Shown one piece after another: positions 20,413 through 29,865 of a stretch of 64,000 nt of DNA. Under the pieces are notes generated by a model that saw only the letters and a list, made by a program, of their open reading frames with translations, did not search any database and was not told the origin of the DNA. The stretch is taken from NCBI RefSeq assembly GCF_000227115.2, contig NC_016485.2:906025-970024 (forward strand), in the 5' to 3' direction. Positions within the stretch are counted from its first letter, which is position 1; each line of letters starts with the position of its first letter. A program made the position numbers and the translations under genes. The stretch comes from Naumovozyma dairenensis CBS 421 (lineage: Eukaryota > Ascomycota > Saccharomycetes > Saccharomycetales > Saccharomycetaceae).

Positions 20413-23196
20413 CTATATTTGATTTCTTACCTCTAATAGCTTCTCCCATCCATCGGTATCATCCCACCTACCTTTACCTTTACTCATCAACCCTTTAATC
20501 GTAGATCTTGCTTTATATTTCCAGTCTTTACAAACAAAACTGCTTTTGCCATATTTACCTTCCATTTCTCCAAGGGATTCATATGCGGAAACTAGTTCTT
20601 CGCATGCATCAACTGTTTCATTCCATATCTTTTCATCTATCTCTAAATCAGGGTTATGTGAAATGGCCCTATACGCCTTTTCGTAACATTCTAATGCTGC
20701 CCATGGACGTTTTCTCCATATTTCTACTTTGGCCACTAGTCTCCAACATCTTGGATTTGTAGTTATGACTGATGGTAACGTATTACAAACAAATTCCAAA
20801 CAAGATTTTTGATAATGAGTTAATCTACCTTCTGTTTCATTAGTGTCTCCAGAGTATGGGTAATCAGAGGAAACTAACAATTCAATTAATTTCTCCACAA
20901 TAGGTAAGTCAATGGACCCTTCACCGGATGTATCCCTTCTTATATCAACCAATTGTCTACATGCTACCAGAACATCATCCCATTCATTCAATTTAACTGA
21001 AACTAACATATAATTTTCCCAAATTCTCCAATTTTTTTGAGCATCAGAAGCAATGGCTCGTTTTAAACAACTGTGTGCTTCTTTCAATTTATTCAATTCA
21101 ACATAAGCAGCACTTAAATTAGACCATGCCATGGCATGAGTTTGATCTAACGACACACACCTAGAGAAAGCTTCTGCTGCAACGTCCATTTTACCACATT
21201 CTAAAGCAACACATCCATAAAAATACCATGTTTCAAAATTCAAAGAATATTGTCTCAATGAATCATTTAAATGTTTTAACACTATATTATAATCTCTAGT
21301 CAATCCAGAATGTTGTGGTGGATTATAATAATATCTTGCTAAGGAATTTTTAGCATTGACATATTTACCAATGGACCAACTTTTTTCCCATAAAGCTGGT
21401 TCTTGTCTGATATCACCTAGGATTGACCATGCCCTTGAATCACTCGGATTACTTTCTACCCTCTCAGTTAAAATTGACTCAGCTTTTTTCTCGTCACCAA
21501 CAGCTGCATAACATAGTGCACTTTCACAGTGCATATGTAATCTATCATAGATTTCAACTGCCGATCTCAATATACCAACTGACATATATTTTTCAGCCAA
21601 TTGAGCATCTAATTCCCAACGAGGTAAAAATGGTAATTGATGAATATATTTCAATCTAGAAATCACGGCAAGCGATTCGTCATTATCTGCATTCGCATTA
21701 CCTTGAGGAATCAATCTTGTTTGGATCTTTAACCCTAATTCTTCCACTAAGGATTGCATTTGTAATAGCCCCCTTTCTATCGTTTTTGCTCTTGTGGTCT
21801 CAACCATAGAACGTTCCCACAAGGAACGTGCAAAAATCGTCCAATTTCTTTTCTCATTTACGTTAGCATTATCAGCTGGTGTCTGATAAATAATTCTGTT
21901 GATTAACGAAGCCAATTCTTCTTCCACTAAGGGATCCTTCGCCGGAGATGTTTGTCTAATAGTATAAAGACGTAATAACAATTGAATATTATCATAATTT
22001 GATAACGCTGGTTGTTCATTTGGATCCAAATCTTGTAATTCTTGTGGAATATATTCTTGACGAATAGCCATAGGCAACAATTTATCTTCTATAATTTTTT
22101 CTTCATCTTCATCCAATTTTTGTCTCTTAACGATTTGTTCATCTAATGGTTCTGATCCAATTGATTCAAAATGAGGTTTCTCTAATAATAAATCGTCATT
22201 CAATTCAAACGTTTCTGGTGTCTTCGATTCCATGATTGATTCTTTGTTTTCGTGTAAATTCCAAGATGATTTAGCTAAGATGATTAACCCTGAGTGAGCT
22301 TTCTGTTGAAATTTAGTTCTCTTTGTACGTGCGCCTGTTAATACAAATTGAAAGTTTGTTAATTTCTTAACTTTTGTCAATGATGGTAAACATAAATGCT
22401 CGGTATTGATTGCTAATGAGCTTTTCACGTTTTCTAGGTAATAAATGACATAAATGGCCTTCTTGACATCTTCTGGTGTCGATTCGGGTAAACTCTTGGT
22501 AATAATATGCGCAATATCAATAGATTGTAAAATGGATGAAGAAATCATAGAAGGATAACCAGTGGCTTCTGGTAGAAGAGACAATTGTGCCATTAATGCT
22601 CTTGCCCGCCACCAATGTGCTACGGCCATGGAAGCTGGAGTCTCCGCGGTAGAAATTTTCGGTATATCAATCTCTCTATCATCTTCGAGGTCAAATAAAG
22701 ATGGTTGTTCGGTAATTTGTTCCAATAATAATAGGGATAAGATTAAATAGATAGGGTCTTCAGTCAATTCATACGCTGGTTGACCTAGAACTGTTAATGA
22801 TGACACTAATAAAGAGTCGATTGTCTCATTAGATAACGAGGTCTCAAAGAACAAAGAAAATATATCAATTGGTGCTAACGGACCAGTGTAGTTGTTTTGA
22901 AGGAAAGTTTGTAAAAGTGCAATGGCAAAGATAAGTGAAACGTTCTTGTCGGTAGTGAAATGGGTTGAAATGAACGTTTTAACCTTCTGCAACAAAGATT
23001 TGGAGTCATCATTTTCATCGACTGAAACTTTCTGGGATAATTCTTTTAAGATAATGTCGACAACTTGGTATGATCGGCCATTTAAGATAAGCTTTGCCAA
23101 TGTGCCTTCTAATTCTTTTTCTTGTGGTAATGTTATGTCGTCCAACACATTTGGAGCGGAACTTAGCAAAAGATGTGCCTGTAAAAATAATTCCAT
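20413..23196 (-). CDS. EMW1: Emw1/TTC27-type TPR protein
   Basis: The 927-residue protein is the homologue of S. cerevisiae Emw1 (YNL313C), an essential conserved protein linked to cell-wall integrity and related to metazoan TTC27. Tetratricopeptide-like helical repeats are visible in the second half (about 560-720; for example SAVEIYDRLHMHCESALCY and AMAWSNLSAAYVELNKLKEA). The start is set at 23196 (MELFLQAHLLLSS). The frame is open further upstream but without an ATG. The gene is divergent from RFA2. It is a YNL-track gene in S. cerevisiae, retained here among YOL-track genes. Confidence 0.92.
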   Translation of the reverse strand: MELFLQAHLLLSSAPNVLDDITLPQEKELEGTLAKLILNGRSYQVVDIILKELSQKVSVDENDDSKSLLQKVKTFISTHFTTDKNVSLIFAIALLQTFLQNNYTGPLAPIDIFSLFFETSLSNETIDSLLVSSLTVLGQPAYELTEDPIYLILSLLLLEQITEQPSLFDLEDDREIDIPKISTAETPASMAVAHWWRARALMAQLSLLPEATGYPSMISSSILQSIDIAHIITKSLPESTPEDVKKAIYVIYYLENVKSSLAINTEHLCLPSLTKVKKLTNFQFVLTGARTKRTKFQQKAHSGLIILAKSSWNLHENKESIMESKTPETFELNDDLLLEKPHFESIGSEPLDEQIVKRQKLDEDEEKIIEDKLLPMAIRQEYIPQELQDLDPNEQPALSNYDNIQLLLRLYTIRQTSPAKDPLVEEELASLINRIIYQTPADNANVNEKRNWTIFARSLWERSMVETTRAKTIERGLLQMQSLVEELGLKIQTRLIPQGNANADNDESLAVISRLKYIHQLPFLPRWELDAQLAEKYMSVGILRSAVEIYDRLHMHCESALCYAAVGDEKKAESILTERVESNPSDSRAWSILGDIRQEPALWEKSWSIGKYVNAKNSLARYYYNPPQHSGLTRDYNIVLKHLNDSLRQYSLNFETWYFYGCVALECGKMDVAAEAFSRCVSLDQTHAMAWSNLSAAYVELNKLKEAHSCLKRAIASDAQKNWRIWENYMLVSVKLNEWDDVLVACRQLVDIRRDTSGEGSIDLPIVEKLIELLVSSDYPYSGDTNETEGRLTHYQKSCLEFVCNTLPSVITTNPRCWRLVAKVEIWRKRPWAALECYEKAYRAISHNPDLEIDEKIWNETVDACEELVSAYESLGEMEGKYGKSSFVCKDWKYKARSTIKGLMSKGKGRWDDTDGWEKLLEVRNQI

Positions 23197-23399
23197 GATT
23201 AAAAAAATGCACCGATATTTTTTCGGCAAAAACAAATATATATATATACTACTACCACTTGGAATGATTCTTCGCTATTCTCGATATTATCTTATGACTA
23301 GTGGATGTACTCGTCTAAAGATCTATTTTATTCCCAGAGAAATGCGATGAGCTTCCATGAAATATAAAACTTTGAATTTTTTACTCATTTGAAACGAGA

Positions 23400-23405
23400 A
23401 CGCGT
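23400..23405. promoter_or_regulatory. MCB box (ACGCGT) upstream of RFA2
   Basis: A perfect MluI cell-cycle box lies 186 bp upstream of the RFA2 ATG. MBF (Mbp1/Swi6) binds such sites to drive DNA-replication genes at G1/S. Confidence 0.7.
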
Positions 23406-23425
23406 AAAAAATGAAAAATATTGAA

Positions 23426-23431
23426 ACGCGT
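23426..23431. promoter_or_regulatory. second MCB box (ACGCGT) upstream of RFA2
   Basis: This is the second perfect ACGCGT, 26 bp from the first and 160 bp upstream of the ATG. Paired MCBs strongly suggest G1/S control of RFA2, in line with replication-protein genes in S. cerevisiae. Confidence 0.7.
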
Positions 23432-23585
23432 AAACTTTCAGCATACAAGAAATGAGATTACTACAGTACTGTTGAAAGGTTTGGACCATTTCAAAGGTAA
23501 AGCACTTGTGTATACCCCGTTTCCTCTTTTTGCTTCCATAGAAGAAGTTAGAACACCATTCTACATTGAAACTAACAGTCACACC

Positions 23586-24520
23586 AATGGCAAGTATGTA
23601 GTTATTCCTATACTAGCATCTTTTCCACTCAAATTTTTGCTCAGCGTATTTTACTAACAACCATTTTATTAGCTTATCAACCTTATACTGAATATTCATC
23701 CGTCACTGGAGGTGGTTTCGAAACCAATGATGTAGTAGGACAGTCAGGTGATGTATCCGATAGAAGCAACACGAATACTCTTCGTCCGGTTACCGTGAAA
23801 CAAATTCTGGAATCTACACAAGAAATTCAAGATGGACCTTTCGTATCTTACAATCAAGAATTACACCATGTTTGTTTTGTCGGTGTTATTAGAAATATCA
23901 CTGATCATACATCTAATATATACTTGACGGTGGAAGATGGTACTGGACAAATTGAGGTAAGGAAATGGAGTGAAGATGCAAATGATATGGCCTCAGGTCC
24001 TGGAGATGATAGTGACCCAACTAAAGATTCTAGTTCACAAGTAGCACAACAATATCAAATTGGCACATATGTCAAGATATTTGGTGCTTTAAAAGAATTT
24101 GGTGGGAAGAAAAATATACAATACGCTGTCATTAAGAATATTGAAAGTTTTAACGAAGTACTAACACATCATTTGGAGGTTATTAAATGGCATGCAATTG
24201 CAAATGGTAAATTACCTGATCCATCTACTGGCGGGTCATCATCCCAAGTACAAGAAGGTCAACAACAAAGTACTTCCGGTCAATCTTTATTTGTTAGTGA
24301 GAATGATTCGTCATCATCTCGTTCTCCTTCAGATAGAATCTTAGAATTTTGCAAGAAACAATGTGAAGGCAAAGATGCAAATACGTTTGCTGTCCCAATT
24401 CCGTTAATTTCCCAATCCTTAAATATAGATGAAAATACAACAAGAAATTGTTGCGCAACTTTGACTGAACAGGGGTTCATATATCCAACTTTCGATGACA
24501 ATCATTTCTTTGCCATCTAA
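23586..24520 (+). CDS. RFA2: replication protein A middle subunit (spliced)
   Basis: Rfa2 is the 32-kDa-type subunit of the single-strand DNA-binding heterotrimer RPA, used in replication, repair and recombination. Exon 1 is only seven bases (23586-23592); exon 2 is 23673-24520. Splicing joins them to read MATYQPY..YSSVTGGGFE, the known yeast N-terminus, and gives 284 residues. An OB fold (about 70-185; HHVCFVGVIRNITDH, GQIEVRKWSEDAND) and a C-terminal winged helix (about 220-284; QGFIYPTFDDNHFF) follow. The tiny first exon and intron position are as in S. cerevisiae. Two MCB boxes lie upstream. Confidence 0.96.
23593..23672 (+). other. RFA2 intron
   Basis: This 80-base spliceosomal intron has donor GTATGT (23593), branch site TACTAAC (23652-23658) and acceptor TAG ending at 23672. 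Removal restores the conserved N-terminus in frame. Confidence 0.95.
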
Positions 24521-24873
24521 GAAGGAGCCAAAATATATACATATACTCTATCGCTTTGTTCGTATATTATAAGTCATGAAATCTTAAATCATAGAGTTGT
24601 ATTCTTCTCTTTTTGTTATATATTAAAATTTCAGTAACGTCAAAGTTTGTTTTTTTGAAATAGCTTTGTGACACAAAATAAAAATTGAGAAATACACTGA
24701 CAAAAAATACCGTATAAACAGGTGTCAAAGGAAGCATATAGATAGAATATAACTTTATTATTTAACAAAGTTCCGTCCGTTTTGATAAAAATCTTGTCCA
24801 TGTTTTTCTCTTAACAAGTGAAGTTTTATTGGTGAATTGAAAATATTAGAAAGGCAAGCTCATTTGAATAAGC
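24521..24873. other. GAS4 upstream region
   Basis: About 350 bp of AT-rich sequence containing one mid-sporulation element (listed separately). Confidence 0.6.
24670..24678 (+). promoter_or_regulatory. mid-sporulation element (Ndt80 site) upstream of GAS4
   Basis: GACACAAAA matches the gNCRCAAAW consensus for Ndt80 and lies about 195 bp upstream of the start codon. GAS4 is a mid-meiosis gene in S. cerevisiae, so the site makes functional sense. Confidence 0.65.
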
Positions 24874-26286
24874 ATGTTGGTACCATTTATTCTGATTTTT
24901 ATCAATATCTACATTACTACAACGTTAGCTTCCATTAATCCCATTATTATTAAGGGGAAGAGGTTTTACGACGCTGTGACCAATGAAAGGTTTTTCATAA
25001 GAGGCATCGATTATCAGCCTGGAGGTTCGTCTGAGGTCAACGATGAAAAAGATCCCTTATCAGACCCGGACCTCTGTGCCCGTGATATATTATTATTTCA
25101 AGATTTAGGAATAAACACAGTAAGGATATACTCAATTAATCCGGACTTAAATCATGATAAATGTATGACGTTGTTAGCAACAGCAGGAATATATTTGATT
25201 TTAGATGTAAACTCTCCGTTAGAAAATCAACATTTGAATAGATACGAACCATGGACAACATATAATACAATTTATTTGAAACACGTCTTTAGTGTCATAG
25301 ATGAATTTTTACAATATAATAATACATTGGGATTCTTTGCTGGTAATGAAATTGTGAATGATAAGAGATCTGCACAATACTCACCACCATATATTAAAAA
25401 GTTAATTGGTGATATGAGGAGATACATAGATGTTCACTCAACTAGACGGATACCTGTTGGTTATTCTGCTGCAGATGATTTGAAATACAGAATTCCATTA
25501 TCTAAATATTTGGAGTGTGAAGATACTGCGAGAAAGGATTGTAGTGTTGATTTTTATGGTGTGAATTCTTATCAATGGTGTGGACAGCAAACTTTGGAAA
25601 GTTCCGGTTATGATCGATTAGTTGAAGCTTATGAGAAATACTCTAAACCTGTGATATTTTCCGAATTTGGTTGTAATAAAGTCCTGCCAAGAAAATTTGA
25701 TGAAATAACTGCTCTTTACTCAGAGTCAATGAATGATGTTTTTAGTGGAGGTCTCGTATATGAATTTACACAAGAGCCAAATAATTATGGTTTGGCCGAA
25801 GTTGTAAATGAAAATGATATACAGCTTCTTGATGATTATTTCACATTAAGAGATCACTATAGACCTGAAGCTTCTTCTTCACAGGAACCCTCTTCCAAGT
25901 TAGATTTACATAACAAGAACTCCATAGCACCCGAAGATGTAGTTATTCCCAAATGTCAAAAAACTTATCACAATATAAAAGTGGATGGTGAAGTTGAAGA
26001 GAACTTGGCTGATGTCCTAATCAGAGAAGGTACACAACATAAAAAGGGCAAATTTGTTGACTTAGATGAGAAAGATCTCGAATGTAAATTCGAGATTTAT
26101 AGAAAAGATGGAAAGCCATGGGACGGTCCAAGAAGAATTGAAGCTGTAAACGATATGAGTCCTTTAAAGGATACTAAGGCGAAAAGCGGTAAGCATGGTT
26201 CCAGGAAGAAGTCATCATCTTTTAAAATGAAGCCAAAGAAAGCAATGACATCTGTCTTTTTAATAATAGTGTGCATTCTGTGGTAA
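24874..26286 (+). CDS. GAS4: Gas4-type 1,3-beta-glucanosyltransferase (GH72)
   Basis: GH72 enzymes cut and rejoin beta-1,3-glucan at the outer face of the plasma membrane; Gas4 acts in spore-wall assembly. The 470-residue precursor has a signal peptide (about 1-19), a GH72 barrel with acid/base Glu159 in GNEIVND and nucleophile Glu264 in SEFGCN, and a Cys-bearing linker. It ends in a basic stretch plus a hydrophobic tail (TSVFLIIVCILW) typical of GPI attachment. No CBM43 module is present, which separates Gas3/4/5 from Gas1/2. Length and position next to HRT1 (YOL133W) match GAS4. A mid-sporulation element lies upstream. Confidence 0.92.
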   Translation: MLVPFILIFINIYITTTLASINPIIIKGKRFYDAVTNERFFIRGIDYQPGGSSEVNDEKDPLSDPDLCARDILLFQDLGINTVRIYSINPDLNHDKCMTLLATAGIYLILDVNSPLENQHLNRYEPWTTYNTIYLKHVFSVIDEFLQYNNTLGFFAGNEIVNDKRSAQYSPPYIKKLIGDMRRYIDVHSTRRIPVGYSAADDLKYRIPLSKYLECEDTARKDCSVDFYGVNSYQWCGQQTLESSGYDRLVEAYEKYSKPVIFSEFGCNKVLPRKFDEITALYSESMNDVFSGGLVYEFTQEPNNYGLAEVVNENDIQLLDDYFTLRDHYRPEASSSQEPSSKLDLHNKNSIAPEDVVIPKCQKTYHNIKVDGEVEENLADVLIREGTQHKKGKFVDLDEKDLECKFEIYRKDGKPWDGPRRIEAVNDMSPLKDTKAKSGKHGSRKKSSSFKMKPKKAMTSVFLIIVCILW

Positions 26287-26645
26287 ATAACCATCTTGCT
26301 TGATCTATCTAAGTAAAAATTCAATAAAAAATAAATACGCTTACAGTATTTGAAAGTTTTTATATTGCACAATATGTATTTATGACAGGCAGATCCTCAG
26401 GTTTTTCTCGATGTTCGAGTTTGTTTGTTTTTTTGAGTTTATTATATGACGCTTGAAAACTCCGAACTGTAAGAAATTACGCAGCATCAATCTTTTATGC
26501 CGCTTATGAGCAAGGAAGTCATCTCTAAAAAGAGGGAAAGAGGGATCTCCATTTATTTAGGCTATTGAGGGATCTCCTAGTGAAAACGAATGTAGCACCA
26601 AGACCAATTGACCTTCTTGAAGGAAAAGAAAATCAATTTCTAGAA
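26287..26645. other. upstream region of the STB1-type gene
   Basis: About 360 bp. The downstream reading frame remains open back to 26565 without an ATG. A short ATG frame (26497-26568) overlaps it in another frame and could be a leader peptide or chance. Confidence 0.4.
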
Positions 26646-27347
26646 ATGGAGCAAAATCTTAATTATAAGATTCTAGAAAGAGCAAAGATGGCTCAACTCT
26701 CCCGCAAAATAAGGGTTCGCCTGGGTAAGATCCAGAAAGGAACCGTGAAGAATAGAAAACTTGAAGATAAACAAATGCCCGCCAAAAATCATCCATTTTG
26801 GCCGCTCCTCTGTGTTGTACCTCCTGTACAACCCACGACATCGGCTTCATCTGGCATTACAAGCTCGCCTGGGTATTCGATGTGGGATCTCATGTCTAGA
26901 AAAGGAGTTGGAAGGAATAAGTATAAATCTCAAGGATTTTCAAAGAAAAGAATATTACAAGAGAAAGAAAGTTATAATGGAAGATATAAATTGCCATTAG
27001 ATAGAAATTATTTATCCGTTCCTCCTGATTCACGAGAATATAACAGTGATTACTGGGATCACAGACCCTTGTCGAGGAGTAACAATCCAGTTAAAGCAGA
27101 AAATGGAGCTCTTGAAGAGCTTAAAAAAATGAAGTTTATATTAAAAGCTCCCCGGAGGCTAGAAGATCTTGAATACGACCCAATAATAAACTCTGATGAT
27201 TGTAATACATCACATTATGTTTCCTCGATGCTGATGTCAGAAGACACATCCAATAATAAGAATTCCTCTCCATACTTTAATGATTATGTGCGTGATATTT
27301 ACAGTGTATCATCCAGAGGAAACATATCAGCCGGTTCTCCCTTGTGA
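26646..27347 (+). CDS. STB1-family transcriptional regulator (YOL131W position)
   Basis: The protein is 233 residues from the first ATG. The N-terminal segment NYKILERAKMAQLSRKIRVR resembles the conserved N-terminal motif of yeast Stb1 (KIL.RAE.AQ..R...). Stb1 binds Sin3 and Swi6 and tunes G1/S transcription. The locus is where S. cerevisiae has YOL131W, a short gene I recall as the WGD paralogue of STB1. The rest is Ser/Asn/Lys-rich with a PFWPLL segment and no catalytic domain. I therefore assign the family but not which paralogue, and no gene symbol. Confidence 0.62.
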   Translation: MEQNLNYKILERAKMAQLSRKIRVRLGKIQKGTVKNRKLEDKQMPAKNHPFWPLLCVVPPVQPTTSASSGITSSPGYSMWDLMSRKGVGRNKYKSQGFSKKRILQEKESYNGRYKLPLDRNYLSVPPDSREYNSDYWDHRPLSRSNNPVKAENGALEELKKMKFILKAPRRLEDLEYDPIINSDDCNTSHYVSSMLMSEDTSNNKNSSPYFNDYVRDIYSVSSRGNISAGSPL

Positions 27348-27767
27348 ACTAATGGTACAGAGATGCAGATACAATGGTTGGTAGCTAGTATCGTTAGTAA
27401 GAGGTTCGAAGTTTTATTAATTAGAAGAGAGCAAGAAAACAATTATTCTCTAATACTATCATCATTATTAATATTCAAATATAAGCTTATAAATTCATTT
27501 ACCGACCCTGTCGTTGTCGGCTGTTTGATATATATCAAATGAAAGAATATGATATCTAGTAAGGTTCAGTGTGGTGTAGGGATGTGTTGAAGTTTTTGAA
27601 AGTGCGCAAAATTTAAAGGAATCTCTATATAGCCAAGCTAAATATGTACGTACTGACAGATTTCTTGTGTTGAATATGGGTTAAAGAAAGACCCCTTTTA
27701 CGAGTGAGATGGGCGCATAACAAGAAAAAGTAATCTTGAGAAACAAAAAAAAAACTATAATTATACA
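27348..27767. other. VPS68 upstream region
   Basis: About 420 bp. It contains a GTACGTAC word at 27646-27653 and otherwise nothing recognisable. Confidence 0.5.
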
Positions 27768-28313
27768 ATGGACACTGATCATAACGATAGACTATTTCGT
27801 CTACCATTCAAATTACCTACATTCCATGGGATAAGGACATTTGGAGTTTATTTATCTGGTATTTTCTACGCTTTAGGTTTCTGGGTCTTCCTAGATGCAG
27901 TCCTTTATTCCAAATATTCCAATGCATCAGATGTTCATGTGACATTTATAGACTGGATTCCATTTCTTTGTAGTACGTTTGGGATGTTAATTGTGAATTC
28001 TATTGAAAAAAACCGTTTACTTCAAGGAGCATTAAATAGTGAAGGTGGTTCATCATTTGGAGATGTTGACTCCAATATGGCATGGCAAGCAAGATCCGTA
28101 TTATTTTGTGGGTTTGCTCTGCTAGCTGGCGGTTTATCTGGATCAATTGTTGTATTAATTATTAAATTTTTAGTAAAAGATTACACAAGTTATCCAACTG
28201 TTGGAATGGGTGTGAATAATGTTTTGGGAAATATCTTTATATTGCTAAGTTGTGTTGTTCTTTGGATTGCTCAAAATATGGAAGATGAATACTCTTACTC
28301 TCTGACCTTATAG
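27768..28313 (+). CDS. VPS68: Vps68, endosomal sorting membrane protein
   Basis: The 181-residue protein of the UPF0220/TMEM50 family acts with Vps55 at late endosomes in trafficking to the vacuole. Four hydrophobic segments (about 25-45, 60-80, 110-135 and 150-172) are separated by short loops, and the FRLPF..P.FHG.R..GVY start is family-typical. The ORF is intact and of normal length. Synteny is YOL129W. The adjacent S. cerevisiae gene ALR1 (YOL130W) is absent here. Confidence 0.94.
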   Translation: MDTDHNDRLFRLPFKLPTFHGIRTFGVYLSGIFYALGFWVFLDAVLYSKYSNASDVHVTFIDWIPFLCSTFGMLIVNSIEKNRLLQGALNSEGGSSFGDVDSNMAWQARSVLFCGFALLAGGLSGSIVVLIIKFLVKDYTSYPTVGMGVNNVLGNIFILLSCVVLWIAQNMEDEYSYSLTL

Positions 28314-28740
28314 GAAGAAACCACAATTGTGTGTATCCATTCATCCAAAAATTACTTCATTTTACGATAGGGTATGGCAACTCCTAGGTACATATATGAA
28401 ATAGCACTCAGAGGGAAAAGATATATATGTATGTACATTTATTACGTATACTTTAAAAATAATAATAGGAATGATTACAAACTGTTTTCAAAAATTATCT
28501 TTAATTACTTTTTCCATCAAGCAGATTAACTGCCCACCTATGGTTATTACAAATTATTTAAATTAGGCATATTGTCTATGCAAGAGTATATGTATGTATG
28601 TATGTATTATTAGTTAACATAAAATCAGTGCGTTCTATGTAATTACTCTTCCGAAACAAAAACTTTTCCTTCTCTTTTTAATTAAAATGATTTGCATCGT
28701 AGTGCTTTGTTTAGTTATAGTTTTCCCTCCATTTTCTTTT
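28314..28740. other. VPS68-MCK1 convergent 3' region
   Basis: About 430 bp of AT-rich sequence with a TATG repeat near 28587-28605. No gene seen. Confidence 0.5.
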
Positions 28741-29865
28741 TTAATGATCTTCAGGTTGTTTTGTGAATTTATTACCCCATTCTCCCAATATTTTTAACTC
28801 AAATTCACTGAAATCAAATAAATTTGGTAAACGAACAGGTTGAGTGGAATCTCTTGGGAAGAAATATTGTTCTTTTAGCAAATCATCAAAAAAGCTATGA
28901 TTTAGTATACGTCTTGGAGAGAGTCTTATTTCTGGAGAATAAACTAAGACTTTCGTTAATAAATCAATTCCATCAGGACCAGCATGACCAAAATATTTTT
29001 CAAAACGTTCCTTTGATGTTCCAGAAAACAAAGGTTTCGAGTATAATGGACCATCATAACCTGGATTTGAGAAAAAAATGAATTTTTTATCTGGAGGTCC
29101 TAATAATTTAGCAATTTCACGTAATTGTAAAAGTGGGTCTTGACCTTGGAAGATAGCTTTCCCCATAAGCATTTCACCGATGACACATCCAAGCCCCCAA
29201 ATGTCAACTTTTGTTGTATATTGAGTACATCCAAGGATTAATTCTGGAGCTCTATAAAATCTTGAACAAATATAACTAATTGATGGTTGATTTGGTTCCA
29301 ATCTTTTAGCAGAACCAAAATCACAAATCTTTAAGACACCTGTACTTGGATCTACTAATATATTTGAAGGTTTTATATCACGATGACAAATTCCCAATGC
29401 ATGTAAATACAACATCCCTCTTGCAATTTGATAACTATAGAGTTTAACATGTTTCAAAGCTAATTCCAATTTATTATGAGCATATCGGCTAATTTCAATT
29501 TGTAAAGTTTCTGGTAGACATTCCATTGCTAAATGTTGATAAACCTTATGATCTTGTGGAGATACATGTGTAAAAAAATATTCCAATTTGACAACATTCG
29601 GATGATTTGTGATTCTAAGGATTTCTAATTCTCTTGATTTATATTCTGTTTGAGCAGGAACTTTTTTAATAGCAAACGGACCATACCAATTTTCTTTATT
29701 TGGTGTAATATACGCCTGCACTACTGTACCGAATGCACCTCTACCAATTTTCCTGTATTCTTGAATTAACATTCTCCTTACAGTATTGGATCTATTTGAA
29801 GTGACATCATCAGCGATGAATTCATTGCTCTTTTCGACGGAATTACTTCCAGAATCCATAGACAT
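28741..29865 (-). CDS. MCK1: GSK-3-family protein kinase (Mck1/Ygk3 type)
   Basis: The 374-residue Ser/Thr/Tyr kinase has the glycine loop GRGAFG (41-46), catalytic Lys67 in AIKKVP, the HRD motif (161-163), DFG at 182-184, and the GSK-3 activation-loop tyrosine Tyr198 in SISYICSRFYRAPE. Homologues act in meiosis entry, stress response and protein turnover. The locus corresponds to YGK3 (YOL128C) while MCK1 is its WGD partner (YNL307C). Over the full length the sequence resembles Mck1 more closely (YFGH.GPDGIDLL, RLPNLFDF..FEL.ILGE), so the symbol denotes the family's better match. Orthology to one copy needs a tree. Confidence 0.85.
   Translation of the reverse strand: MSMDSGSNSVEKSNEFIADDVTSNRSNTVRRMLIQEYRKIGRGAFGTVVQAYITPNKENWYGPFAIKKVPAQTEYKSRELEILRITNHPNVVKLEYFFTHVSPQDHKVYQHLAMECLPETLQIEISRYAHNKLELALKHVKLYSYQIARGMLYLHALGICHRDIKPSNILVDPSTGVLKICDFGSAKRLEPNQPSISYICSRFYRAPELILGCTQYTTKVDIWGLGCVIGEMLMGKAIFQGQDPLLQLREIAKLLGPPDKKFIFFSNPGYDGPLYSKPLFSGTSKERFEKYFGHAGPDGIDLLTKVLVYSPEIRLSPRRILNHSFFDDLLKEQYFFPRDSTQPVRLPNLFDFSEFELKILGEWGNKFTKQPEDH

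Larger units (their letters stand above)
23197..23585. other. divergent promoter between EMW1 and RFA2
   Basis: About 390 bp holding two MCB boxes (listed separately). Plus-strand open frames here do not resemble protein families and are judged spurious. Confidence 0.6.

Noticed and set aside
26497..26568. Upstream ATG frame joined to the STB1-type gene by a frameshift
   Set aside because: The peptide has no similarity to the Stb1 N-terminus, and the ATG at 26646 already starts close to the conserved motif.
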